Shown piece by piece: positions 1 to 7,813 of a DNA stretch of 64,000 nt; the stretch's first letter is position 1, and every line of letters starts with the position of its first letter. This DNA comes from Anoxybacteroides tepidamans (GTDB taxonomy: Bacteria; Bacillota; Bacilli; Bacillales; Anoxybacillaceae): positions 89,352-153,351 of the forward strand of contig NZ_JACHEP010000004.1 in NCBI RefSeq assembly GCF_014201465.1, given 5' to 3'. The notes below the pieces were generated by a model. The model searched no databases and was not told the origin of the DNA. It was given only the letters and a program-made list of their open reading frames with translations. The position numbers and the translations under genes are program-made.

Positions 1-16
1 AAGGAGCTGGGAGAAG

Positions 17-1201
17 ATGATCAAAACGTACAAAGTCATGCTTCTGCCCAACAATAAGCAAAAGACGAAGCTTTTTCAATGTGCAGGTGTTGCCAGGTGG
101 GCGTACAATTTTGCATTAGCACAAGAACAAGAAAATGACAAACAGGGTGGCAAATTTTTAGGCGATGATCACATCCGAAAGCGGCTGACACAACTCAAAA
201 AAACGAAGGAATATGCGTGGCTCAATCAATATTCCAACAACATCACGAAGCAAGCAATCAAAGATGCCACAACTGCCTACCAAAACTTTTTTGAAGGGAG
301 AGCTGAGTTTCCACAGTTCAAAACAAAAAAAAGAACCCGACCAAGTTTTTATCAAGATACCGCAAAAATCAAAATCACACATACCCATGTGAAACTAGAA
401 AAACTGACGACATCCAGAAAGAAAAACAAACAAAAGCTGAATTGGATTCGTCTCGCAGAACGAGGAAAAATTCCTTATGGAAAGCATGTGAAATATACGG
501 ACCCAAGAGTCGTATTTGACGGACTCCATTGGTTTTTAACGATCGGTGTAGAAGAAGGAGAAGTGAAGCATGAAGCCTACACTGAAGGCATGGGTGTCGA
601 TTTAGGCGTAAAAAACTTAGCAACGGTAAGCAATGGAAGGACGTTCAAAAACATCAACCAAATGCCCAAAGTGAAAAAGTTGGAAAAAAGCATCAAGCAA
701 CTGCAAAGAAAGCTGTCGCGAAAGTATGAAATGAATAAAATCCAAACCAAAGGAGGTGAATACCGTTACAGAAAAACAAAAAACATCAAGAAGCTAGAAC
801 TCCTTGTTCTGAAAAAGCGAAGAAGGCTGAAAAATATACGATTAAATTATACCCACCAAATCACGGCAACATTGGTGAAAGCCAAACCAGCGTATGTTGT
901 GATGGAACATTTAAATACAAGTGGAATGCTTAAAAACAACAAGCTATCGAAAGCGATTCAAGAACAAACATTCCATGAGTTCAAAAGACAAATGACGTAC
1001 AAATGTGCATGGCGTGGAATCAAGTTTGTTGTTGCCGATCGTTTCTATCCTTCAAGCAAAATGTGTAGCAATTGCGGTCATGTGAAGGAGAAGCTGTCTT
1101 TATCTGAACGAACATATCGCTGCGAAGCATGTGGAATGGAAATGGATCGCGACTTGAACGCAAGCATCAACTTGAAAAACTACGCTAAGTCCATGGTTTA
1201 G
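17..1201 (+). CDS. tnpB: TnpB, RNA-guided nuclease of an IS200/IS605-family (IS1341-type) element
   Basis: The protein has 394 residues, normal for TnpB. It has the N-terminal helix-turn-helix/wedge region, a split RuvC nuclease with Asp195 in GVDLG, Glu297 in VMEHL and Asp379 in DRDLNAS, and a zinc finger (CSNCG...CEACG) at about 351-372. TnpB proteins are omega-RNA-guided DNA endonucleases that help the element persist after TnpA excises it. No tnpA is present in the window, so this is a solo TnpB copy. An AAGGAG ribosome site at 1-6 supports the start. All RuvC acidic residues are intact, so it may be active. The left end of the element lies off the window. Confidence 0.95.
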   Translation: MIKTYKVMLLPNNKQKTKLFQCAGVARWAYNFALAQEQENDKQGGKFLGDDHIRKRLTQLKKTKEYAWLNQYSNNITKQAIKDATTAYQNFFEGRAEFPQFKTKKRTRPSFYQDTAKIKITHTHVKLEKLTTSRKKNKQKLNWIRLAERGKIPYGKHVKYTDPRVVFDGLHWFLTIGVEEGEVKHEAYTEGMGVDLGVKNLATVSNGRTFKNINQMPKVKKLEKSIKQLQRKLSRKYEMNKIQTKGGEYRYRKTKNIKKLELLVLKKRRRLKNIRLNYTHQITATLVKAKPAYVVMEHLNTSGMLKNNKLSKAIQEQTFHEFKRQMTYKCAWRGIKFVVADRFYPSSKMCSNCGHVKEKLSLSERTYRCEACGMEMDRDLNASINLKNYAKSMV

Positions 1202-1325
1202 CACGACACGCGATCATGGATATGTACCCATCCGTTAGTGGGGAGTTTAAGCCTTCGGAGCGCCGCAAGAAACGAGAGTAGCTTCGGCGAAATCGGGTGC
1301 GATGAACAAGGAAGGAAACGTAGAT
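1202..1325 (+). ncRNA. Candidate omega-RNA 3' part / right end of the TnpB element
   Basis: TnpB guide RNAs overlap the 3' end of tnpB and run to the right end of the element, with the guide just outside. The stretch after the tnpB stop has no gene, is purine-rich and can form short hairpins (for example around GTAGCTTCGGCGAAAT). The exact right end cannot be fixed without an empty site; about 1325 is a guess based on the AT-rich change there. Confidence 0.4.
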
Positions 1326-1355
1326 CTTTATAAGTTTCTTATAAAGTCTTATAAG
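1326..1355 (+). promoter_or_regulatory. Palindromic candidate operator upstream of the XRE gene
   Basis: CTTTATAAG (1326-1334) and CTTATAAAG (1338-1346) form a perfect inverted repeat with a 3-base centre. One base later comes the palindrome CTTATAAG (1348-1355). Related half-sites just before an XRE-family start are the usual layout of an autoregulatory operator. The site also lies where the TnpB element seems to end, so part of it could be a guide or target sequence instead. Confidence 0.5.
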
Positions 1356-1376
1356 TTTTCTGTAACGGGAAAAAGA

Positions 1377-1676
1377 ATGAGTGATTTTTTTAAGAAATAT
1401 GCAGCTATTCGAGGCGAGCGGCATGTTCAAAAACTTCAATTAGAAGGAACGATAGCTGCTCAGATTAAAACAAGACGGAAGCAGCTGAATATGTCTCAAC
1501 AGGAACTTGCATCCATTATTGGAGTTCCAAAATCCACGATTGGAAGAATTGAAGCAGGGCTTACAAGTCCTAGAGTAGAGACACTTTTTAAAATCTCGCA
1601 GGCATTGAATGTCCCGTTCATCATTGACGGTAGTAGTAACCAAGATCATGACCATAACCTGCATGTTCAAGTTTAG
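1377..1676 (+). CDS. XRE-family helix-turn-helix regulator (HigA-like)
   Basis: A 99-residue protein with one Cro/C1-type helix-turn-helix at about 33-80; the motif around MSQQELASIIGVPKSTIGRI is typical. It ends in a His/Asp-rich tail. ATG 1377 is chosen because the open frame further upstream runs through the palindromes and the end of the TnpB element; a weak purine-rich site (GGGAAAAAG) precedes it. Its size and domain fit a HigA-type antitoxin or small phage-like repressor, but no toxin gene is adjacent on either side. It may be an orphan whose partner was displaced by the TnpB element. Its target is unknown, with self-regulation through 1326-1355 likely. Confidence 0.75.
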   Translation: MSDFFKKYAAIRGERHVQKLQLEGTIAAQIKTRRKQLNMSQQELASIIGVPKSTIGRIEAGLTSPRVETLFKISQALNVPFIIDGSSNQDHDHNLHVQV

Positions 1677-1757
1677 CGCATCATTCAATACACTCAGATG
1701 CGTGCCTGTCACCACCCGGGTAGAAAATTGTGGCGTGGTCACACCCCGAATGTAAAC

Positions 1758-1811
1758 AAAAAGAAATAACCGTCCCCCTCGACCAAAGGTGTGAAACGGT
1801 TATTTCTTTTT
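1758..1811 (+). terminator. 16-bp perfect inverted repeat, terminator-like
   Basis: AAAAAGAAATAACCGT (1758-1773) pairs exactly with ACGGTTATTTCTTTTT (1796-1811). The right arm ends in Ts and the left arm starts with As, so it could stop transcription from both sides, including from the XRE gene. Confidence 0.75.
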
Positions 1812-1863
1812 ATCTGTTGCACATCTGAAGGTCAGCCGCTCTTCTTGCGGCATGTAGTTGCTT

Positions 1864-1892
1864 GCTGAGCGTTCGCCGCGCTCAGCTTTTTT
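1864..1892 (+). terminator. Rho-independent terminator hairpin
   Basis: GCTGAGCG (1864-1871) pairs with CGCTCAGC (1879-1886), followed by six Ts. No gene precedes it directly, so it may be left from a lost gene or act as a second stop after the XRE gene. Confidence 0.7.
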
Positions 1893-2264
1893 ATTTTATG
1901 AATTATCTACTTTTATTATGCAAACGATGTAACGTATTTGGCAAGAAAGAGTAGGGCTCACTCTACTGTCGCGTGCTAAAAAATTTTCTTTTCATTGCAG
2001 GAGTTTTGCTGCGTTTGTCGAAAAGGTACGCGAAAATGTCGCTTGGACGTGATGGGGTGAATCATAAACGTATTCTCCATTATCCCTCAATCCACCTATA
2101 GTTGACGCAATGATACTTCGAAACACTCCATTTTGGTTTTGTTTATTTCACGGAAAAATGTAGTAAAATAAAACATCCATGAGCAAGTTTTGCTCACCAC
2201 CCACGTATGAAAATAACCGCTCATGGATCCGTTATTTTCACAGAAAAAGAAAGGAAGTGCGATA
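1893..2264. other. Intergenic stretch with one inverted repeat and no gene
   Basis: I see no coding frame with a ribosome site here. TGAAAATAAC (2208-2217) and GTTATTTTCA (2231-2240) form a perfect 10-bp inverted repeat with a 13-base loop. It is not followed by Ts, so it is not a standard terminator. An AT-rich stretch around 2145-2170 might hold a promoter for the small frame at 2265. Confidence 0.5.
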
Positions 2265-2366
2265 ATGAGCGAGCAAACGGATATTGCGTATAATCATTAT
2301 GACATCATATTCCGCAGCATGACCGCTCAATTTAACGGATCGGAAAATAGGCTACTAATTTTTTAG
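2265..2366 (+). pseudogene. 33-codon ORF, probable 5' remnant of a larger gene
   Basis: ATG 2265 follows a good ribosome site (AAAGGAAGTG). The frame starts MSEQTDIAYNHYDIIFR and stops after 33 codons. The start resembles the N-terminus of Rpn/PD-(D/E)XK transposase-like nucleases, which often open with an acidic or polar segment followed by DHDxxFK. That resemblance is from memory and weak. The stop lies within the partial hairpin repeat at 2357, suggesting that the repeat or a deletion truncated the gene. Confidence 0.35.
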
Positions 2367-2393
2367 ACTGTCGCAGGCAAGTCTGTGACTTGC
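2357..2393 (+). repeat. Partial copy (D) of the hairpin repeat family
   Basis: The stretch from AATTTTTTAGACTGTCGC to GACTTGC matches copy B at about 53012-53045 with few differences. It keeps the GCAAGTC/GACTTGC stem. Only this part of the roughly 219-bp repeat is present. Confidence 0.65.
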
Positions 2394-2420
2394 ATTCAAA
2401 TTGGTACAAATCGGCTCTTA

Positions 2421-2426
2421 TATAAT
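2421..2426 (+). promoter_or_regulatory. Consensus -10 box before the CAP-domain gene
   Basis: TATAAT lies 54 bases before the start of the CAP-domain gene. No good -35 box sits at the normal spacing, so only the -10 element is supported. Confidence 0.4.
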
Positions 2427-2479
2427 TGTGATTTTCCTAGTATCATAGAAGTAAGTCAACTTCTAAGGAGGCGAGCTTC

Positions 2480-3718
2480 ATGAGAGCGGTTCGAATAGGG
2501 GTTATTGCTATGTTGTTGATTGTCGGCAGTTTGGCTGGAGTGTTTTCTAAAGCAGCTGCAGCGGAAAATTGCGCCACGTATACCGGCAGTGAAAAAGTTT
2601 GGTGGGACGGAGCAGAACTGAAGCCGGGTCAAATTGGCCGTTTAACCGTGTTAAAGAAAACGGGTTTAGTAACGTTGAACGGTAGTGCACCAGTTGTCGT
2701 GCGCACGCTATATCCAGGAACCGTTTATCGCATTTATGCCTTTCAATCTGACTATTTAAGTGTCGGCGGCGGTTATTATGTCAAACGGGATGCGAATGTC
2801 AAATACGAAACGCCGTCGAAAACGAAATTGACGATGGTCGCTTGCATTCAACAAGCGAAACAAACAAACGCAGCCGTTTCGATGAATCAGTTAGCGATCG
2901 GCGATTCGCGCGCAAAGGTGGAAGCGATTTACGGAAAAGCGAAGCGGAAAACATTAAACGATTACGGCTTATATTGGGAAACGTACGACCGGGGAAACTA
3001 TAAAGATTTTTTGATGGTCAGCTATCAGAACGATCGCATCGCAGCGATGTACACGAATCAGCCGATTGTAAAAACGAAAACTGGCATTACGCTCGGCACC
3101 CCTAAACAAGAAGTGGAGGCGAAATACGGCACACCGCTTTCTTATATTCAAAAAGGAACCGTGCAATACATGATTCAAGATGACGAATATGATATGTATT
3201 TGATCGACGGAAGCTACGTCACGTTTTTTTACGATAAATATAGCAATAACCGTTTAACCGCTGTGCAAATCGTCAAACGGGAGCTGGAAGAAAAGAAAGA
3301 CGGTTTTTACGGAACGGCAAGTGCAGCATTGCGCACAGCCTATGAATATCAAATTTTTGATCTGGTCAATGCGATTCGCCTGCGAAACCATCTCCCGCTT
3401 CTATCATGGGATGCGAAAATCGCAAGCACAGCGCGAAAGCATAGCGAAGATATGGTGCAAAACGGCTATTTTAGCCATACGAATTTACAAGGGTTGTCCC
3501 CGTTTGATCGTATGACGCGGGATGGCATTTCTTATCGCACAGCTGGAGAAAACATCGCTTACGGACAATTCAACGCGATTTTTGTTCACGAAGCGTGGAT
3601 GGATTCACTCGGACACCGGCAGAATATATTGTATCCAGACTTTCAACGATTGGGCGTAGGAGTCGCCTTCAGCGCCTCCGGCCAGCCGTATTATACGCAA
3701 AATTTTTATACGCCGTAG
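2480..3718 (+). CDS. Secreted CAP (SCP/PR1-like) domain protein
   Basis: 412 residues. A signal peptide (hydrophobic core about 7-22, cleavage near AAAA-EN) is followed by a domain of about 80 residues with the motif KPGQIGRLTVLK (about 48-59), then a CAP-associated N domain (about 135-250, starting NQLAIGDSRAKVEAIYG), then a C-terminal CAP domain (about 288-410) with HSEDM, GYFSHTN, GENIAYG and HRQNIL. CAP-domain proteins of spore-formers are extracellular or wall-associated and mostly of unknown biochemistry. The first domain recurs in the next gene product. AAGGAGGCG at 2466 sets the start. It belongs to a run of surface-protein genes before secA2-slaP. Confidence 0.9.
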   Translation: MRAVRIGVIAMLLIVGSLAGVFSKAAAAENCATYTGSEKVWWDGAELKPGQIGRLTVLKKTGLVTLNGSAPVVVRTLYPGTVYRIYAFQSDYLSVGGGYYVKRDANVKYETPSKTKLTMVACIQQAKQTNAAVSMNQLAIGDSRAKVEAIYGKAKRKTLNDYGLYWETYDRGNYKDFLMVSYQNDRIAAMYTNQPIVKTKTGITLGTPKQEVEAKYGTPLSYIQKGTVQYMIQDDEYDMYLIDGSYVTFFYDKYSNNRLTAVQIVKRELEEKKDGFYGTASAALRTAYEYQIFDLVNAIRLRNHLPLLSWDAKIASTARKHSEDMVQNGYFSHTNLQGLSPFDRMTRDGISYRTAGENIAYGQFNAIFVHEAWMDSLGHRQNILYPDFQRLGVGVAFSASGQPYYTQNFYTP

Positions 3719-3730
3719 TTTTCTGAAACG

Positions 3731-3769
3731 AAAGGAACTAGTGTTAGGCCGCTAGTTCCTTTGTTTTTT
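3731..3769 (+). terminator. Terminator of the CAP-domain gene
   Basis: AAAGGAACTAG (3731-3741) pairs with CTAGTTCCTTT (3752-3762), followed by a T-rich run. Confidence 0.85.
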
Positions 3770-3908
3770 AGAAAAACATCAAAGTGGAAAGTAGAATATA
3801 ATAGAAGAAAACTTTGTAAAAAACTATGGAAGCAATCACCTTTTTTGTCGTATAATATAAAATGTATGTCGAAAAACGTCTATGAAACTAGTAAAAGGAG
3901 AGTTTTCC

Positions 3909-6353
3909 ATGTTTCGCAAGTGGTTGGCTAGTCTTTTCTTTGGGGCTTTGTTGCTATGGGTGTTACCGATGCCAAACGTTCATGCGGAAACGGTTGTGTA
4001 TTGGGAAAGGACAAAGCTTGTAAAAGGACAGATTGGCAAAATCGAAGTGTTAAAATCTATTAATTTATGGAAAAAAGAGAATGGAAAATTGCAGTTTGTA
4101 AGGGTGTTGAAACCGAAAGAGCAATATCGCGTCTATTCATATGACGGAACGCAATACGGGCTTGGCGGCAATTTATACGTAACAAATATCAAAGGATACA
4201 TACTGTATAAAACGCCGTCAAAAGAGAAGCTAAAGCTTGTCAATCCAGAGTGGTATAGCGTTAAAAAACTATCGCTCGGAACGGTGACGAGCGAGTCTTC
4301 CACCGTCATTGTGCCGGGGGTTGAAAAATCAGAATTAGAGATTAATAGCGCTCGCGGTAAGCAGCACGTCTATAAACTCGACATCGATGTCAAAGCGGAC
4401 AACATCGGCATTGAAACGGCGCTGTCCAACGAGCAGGTGCTTGGGATTGAAACCGTTCTTCAACAAGCTAATCGCGCTGATTTTGACAGACATTTTGTGC
4501 TCGGGGCGGTCAATGGCGACTATTTTAAAGACAACGGTTCTCCGACCGATTTAATGGTGCATAACGGAGAAATTATGACGACGAACACAACGCCTGTGGA
4601 TCAGCGAGTGATTTTTGGCATCGGTGCAAATGGAAAATCGCTGATCGGCAATCCAGACGTCACGATGGAAATGACGATTAACGGGGCGAACAGCCATATG
4701 ATCCATTCGATCAACAAACCTCGTTATGCGAACCATCTTGTCCTTTATACGCCGTATTTTTCCGCTTCCACGCTGACGAATCCGCTCGGTACGGAAGTTG
4801 TGCTGACGAACGTACAAGGGAAGCTGAACGGAAATAGCATCGTCACCGGAACGGTGAAAGAAGTGATTGTCGGCGTAGGAAACGAGCCACTGCTTCCGGG
4901 AGAAATCGTGCTATCCGGGCACGGGGAAGCAAGCAGCTACTTGCAGCAGGCGAAAGCCGGCGATACCGTTCAAATTTCGATTCAATACGATCAAGAATCA
5001 TGGAACGGTGTGCAAGAAGCGATCGGGGGACGATATCACCTTGTTGCAAACGGAGTGGTACAATCGTTTAATATCGCTGGAGTGCATCCGCGCACAGCGA
5101 TTGGCATTGACGAAAACGGAAATGTATTCACCGTCGTGGTCGATGGGCGCAACCCGAACTACAGCAACGGCGTAACGTTGGATGAACTAGCAAAGCTGAT
5201 GAAAGATTTCGGCGCTGTCGATGCGATGACGCTGGACGGGGGCGGGTCGTCGACGTTTGTGGTGCGTCAGAAAGACGGAAAGCTTGCTGTGGAAAACAAG
5301 CCGTCCGACGGATTCGCGCGGCCGGTTGCCAACGCGCTTCTTGTCGTGTACAAAGGAGAAGCAAACGAAGTGAGACAGCTAGTCATCGAACCGCAGGAAG
5401 TAACCGTATGGGCGGGAGGAACGTATCGCGATCTCGGCTTATCCGCCAAAGGGCTCACGCTGTTAGGAACAACGGCACCGCTTCAGCAGCCGGTCGTCTG
5501 GATCTCGAATGCGGGGACGTTTTTAAAAGACGGCTCCTTTGTCGCGGCAAAACAGCCGATGGAAGGAACGATCACCGCCTCTTCCGGCAACGTATCGGGA
5601 AGCATCCCTGTTCATGTCATCAACGATGTCGATCAGCTCGTTGTGCAACCAAAAGAAATTTATATGCGTGAAAACAGCACGCAACCGCTCGTCATTCAAG
5701 CATTTTACAAAGGAAAAGAAATTGCTGTTACTCCGAATGCCTTTTCGTATACGGTTTCTAACGGATTAGGAAAAGTGGAAAACGGGGTTTTCCAAGCAAT
5801 GAATAAAAAAGGGACCGGAACATTAACGATTCGGCTCGGCTCAAAGACCGTGACGATTCCGGTCACCGTCGGAATTCCGAATGCGGTAATGCTCGAAGAC
5901 TTTGAGAAAAACAGCATTGAGTGGCTCACATCAGGAGCAAACTACGCTTTTGCGAACGTATCGCTCACCAATGCAACCGTCAAAAACGGAAAACAAGCGT
6001 TGCAAATCGATTACGACTTCAGCGGCAAGACAGGAGTGTCAGGCGTGTATGCTGTGGCCAAAAACGGCATCACGTTAAAAGGACGTCCGACGAAAATTGG
6101 CATGTGGGTGTACGGAGATGCGAACGGCCATTGGCTGCGGGCACAAATCAAAGATGGAAGCGGAAAGCGATATTGGATTGATTTTGCCAAAAACGTCGAC
6201 TGGACAGGATGGAAATATGTCGCTGCCGACATTCCGGCCGATGTGCAATGGCCGGTTACATTAGAAATGCCGGTTCGTTATATGGAAGTCAACGAAACAA
6301 ACAAAAATGCCGGAACATTATATGTGGATGACATTCAAGCGATTTACAACTAG
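3909..6353 (+). CDS. Secreted phosphodiester glycosidase (NAGPA/DUF2233) family protein
   Basis: 814 residues from ATG 3909, chosen because AAAGGAG sits 9 bases upstream; an earlier in-frame ATG at 3882 would swallow that site. A signal peptide ends near VHA-ET. Residues about 28-110 form the domain shared with the upstream CAP protein (KGQIGKIEVLK). Residues about 150-480 form the NAGPA-type domain, with NGDYF, HPRTAIGI, VDGR and the strong DAMTLDGGGSS motif. Two Ig-like (Big_2-type) regions follow at about 485-660, then a C-terminal beta-sandwich (about 665-814) resembling carbohydrate-binding domains. The family removes GlcNAc from phosphodiesters and acts on wall polymers or exopolysaccharides. 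The true substrate here is unknown. Confidence 0.88.
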   Translation: MFRKWLASLFFGALLLWVLPMPNVHAETVVYWERTKLVKGQIGKIEVLKSINLWKKENGKLQFVRVLKPKEQYRVYSYDGTQYGLGGNLYVTNIKGYILYKTPSKEKLKLVNPEWYSVKKLSLGTVTSESSTVIVPGVEKSELEINSARGKQHVYKLDIDVKADNIGIETALSNEQVLGIETVLQQANRADFDRHFVLGAVNGDYFKDNGSPTDLMVHNGEIMTTNTTPVDQRVIFGIGANGKSLIGNPDVTMEMTINGANSHMIHSINKPRYANHLVLYTPYFSASTLTNPLGTEVVLTNVQGKLNGNSIVTGTVKEVIVGVGNEPLLPGEIVLSGHGEASSYLQQAKAGDTVQISIQYDQESWNGVQEAIGGRYHLVANGVVQSFNIAGVHPRTAIGIDENGNVFTVVVDGRNPNYSNGVTLDELAKLMKDFGAVDAMTLDGGGSSTFVVRQKDGKLAVENKPSDGFARPVANALLVVYKGEANEVRQLVIEPQEVTVWAGGTYRDLGLSAKGLTLLGTTAPLQQPVVWISNAGTFLKDGSFVAAKQPMEGTITASSGNVSGSIPVHVINDVDQLVVQPKEIYMRENSTQPLVIQAFYKGKEIAVTPNAFSYTVSNGLGKVENGVFQAMNKKGTGTLTIRLGSKTVTIPVTVGIPNAVMLEDFEKNSIEWLTSGANYAFANVSLTNATVKNGKQALQIDYDFSGKTGVSGVYAVAKNGITLKGRPTKIGMWVYGDANGHWLRAQIKDGSGKRYWIDFAKNVDWTGWKYVAADIPADVQWPVTLEMPVRYMEVNETNKNAGTLYVDDIQAIYN

Positions 6354-6379
6354 GGGCTGGATTTTTGCGCCCCTTTTTT
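6353..6379 (+). terminator. Terminator overlapping the stop of the glycosidase gene
   Basis: GGGGC (6353-6357) pairs with GCCCC (6369-6373), followed by six Ts. The stem starts in the last base of the stop codon. Confidence 0.8.
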
Positions 6380-6510
6380 CGTACCGTCCATTGATGAAGT
6401 GACTTGAATTTCCATAGAAAAACGTTTGCATTTCGCGCGAAAGTATGTATATCATAAGACAGAATCGCTTCAAAAACATGCACTAACGCGGAGGGGGTTA
6501 TAACGCTTTT

Positions 6511-6906
6511 ATGACAAATCAGGATGTATTGAAACAACTACAAGAAAACCCTCCTAAATTAATCGGAGGTTATAAAAAACAAGGCTGGGCCATTAAAGTA
6601 CTGGAAAAAATAAGCAATGATGATATTGAAGAAGAAGGAAACGGCTTGATTACAGCAAAAGCCGTTCTTGAAGCAAAAGATGAAACGTACTATCCAGCGT
6701 TTCTCACATTGGACATATCGGAAAAAGGGAAGATCGTTGGTTTATATTTGCTTGCGGAAAATAGAGAGCAGTTTGACTTGATTCCGTTCGAGCTCGCCAA
6801 GCCGTTTTTAAAGAAGCAAGAAAGCGATTTGTTGCCGTTTCGCTATCGGACGTTAGCGAAAATCGAAGGTGACGAGCAACAAACGAATTGGCCGGACTTT
6901 ACGTAA
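6511..6906 (+). CDS. Hypothetical cytosolic protein, 131 residues
   Basis: I do not recognise the family. The product is acidic to neutral, with no signal peptide and no membrane segment. It contains a conserved-looking core (about 45-85) with predicted beta strands, including YYPAFLTLDISEKGKIVGLY. A strong GGAGGGGG ribosome site precedes ATG 6511. It has its own terminator and is flanked by terminators on both sides, so it is transcribed alone. It is the only non-secreted product in the 2.4-10 kb surface-protein run. Confidence 0.8.
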   Translation: MTNQDVLKQLQENPPKLIGGYKKQGWAIKVLEKISNDDIEEEGNGLITAKAVLEAKDETYYPAFLTLDISEKGKIVGLYLLAENREQFDLIPFELAKPFLKKQESDLLPFRYRTLAKIEGDEQQTNWPDFT

Positions 6907-6911
6907 CAACC

Positions 6912-6943
6912 AACAAGGAGTGGGTGATCCTCCTTGTTTTTTC
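6912..6943 (+). terminator. Rho-independent terminator
   Basis: CAAGGAG (6914-6920) pairs with CTCCTTG (6930-6936), followed by Ts. Confidence 0.85.
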
Positions 6944-7048
6944 TTTTTCACCAATGAATTGAGAAAATGAAAAGAATGGCTGTTTCATTTTTCCTTCTAT
7001 TCTATTAAAATAGGTATATATTTTCAAGAATAGTAGGTGAATGTCATT

Positions 7049-7786
7049 ATGAAAGAAAGAAAAATGAGGCGTGCGTTTGCCGTGCTAATGGCCTTCATCA
7101 TAGCAGTTGCATGGTCGTTTCAGTCCGTTCCGGCAGAAGCAGCATCGCTACCTTCCGATGTGGAAAAGCTAGAACGCTACGCTGAACAGCTCCAGCGGAC
7201 GATGCAGTCTCGCCCTCTTTTCAAGCCTTATGCTCTTTATAACAAAACGAAAAAAAGCTATGGAGGAGCTAAGCAGCGGATCGAGCGCTTGAAAAACGGT
7301 CCGGCGAAACGGCAGTATCGCAAGCGGCTAGAAAAAGCGAGCGAAACGATTCGGCAAGCATCGTATTACATTAGCGCCATTGAAAGCGGCGAGCGATTAA
7401 TTGCGTTGAAATCACGCATCGATCAGGCGCTTTCTTCAGGGGATGTGGAAGTTGTTTACGACGTGTATCCTTCTTTTGAACGACAGCTGAGAAAGACGAA
7501 AACTTTGATTGGAAGAGTTCATGGGTCATCGATCCGGAAAAAAATGACGGAAACGTTCCAACAGCCGGCTGAGGCGACAAAACAGCGATCCTTTTTCCCG
7601 ATCAATATCATGTTCGCGTTTGATCAAATCATTGCGGCATATGAACAGGACGATATCGAGAAAGTGGAGAGGTTGCTTGTTTTATGCGAACAATGGATGT
7701 TACGTGTAAAGGATGAGAACACGAAAAAAGAATTGAACCGTTATTTAGACGAATTTAAAACACCGGCGATTCTTGACATACAATAA
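7049..7786 (+). CDS. Secreted SbsC-type S-layer N-terminal domain protein
   Basis: 245 residues from ATG 7049, preceded by AGGTGA; a GTG at 7037 in the same frame overlaps that site and is less likely. The signal peptide ends near AEA-AS. The rest is helical and charged. It follows the pattern of the N-terminal part of the G. stearothermophilus S-layer protein SbsC (YNKxKKxY..A, then paired helices with YxKxP..., RxxGxxxRxxMxxTF), the region that binds the secondary cell wall polymer. The large C-terminal S-layer part of SbsC is absent, so this is a stand-alone wall-binding domain. The resemblance is recalled, not computed. Its location near secA2-slaP and the polymer cluster fits an S-layer-associated role. 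Confidence 0.72.
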   Translation: MKERKMRRAFAVLMAFIIAVAWSFQSVPAEAASLPSDVEKLERYAEQLQRTMQSRPLFKPYALYNKTKKSYGGAKQRIERLKNGPAKRQYRKRLEKASETIRQASYYISAIESGERLIALKSRIDQALSSGDVEVVYDVYPSFERQLRKTKTLIGRVHGSSIRKKMTETFQQPAEATKQRSFFPINIMFAFDQIIAAYEQDDIEKVERLLVLCEQWMLRVKDENTKKELNRYLDEFKTPAILDIQ

Positions 7787-7813
7787 TAACCTTGCGAAAG
7801 AAGGGAAACAACG

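Noticed and set aside
1..16. IS200-type tnpA upstream of tnpB
   Set aside because: Only 16 bases are available before tnpB; nothing can be said about a tnpA to the left of the window.
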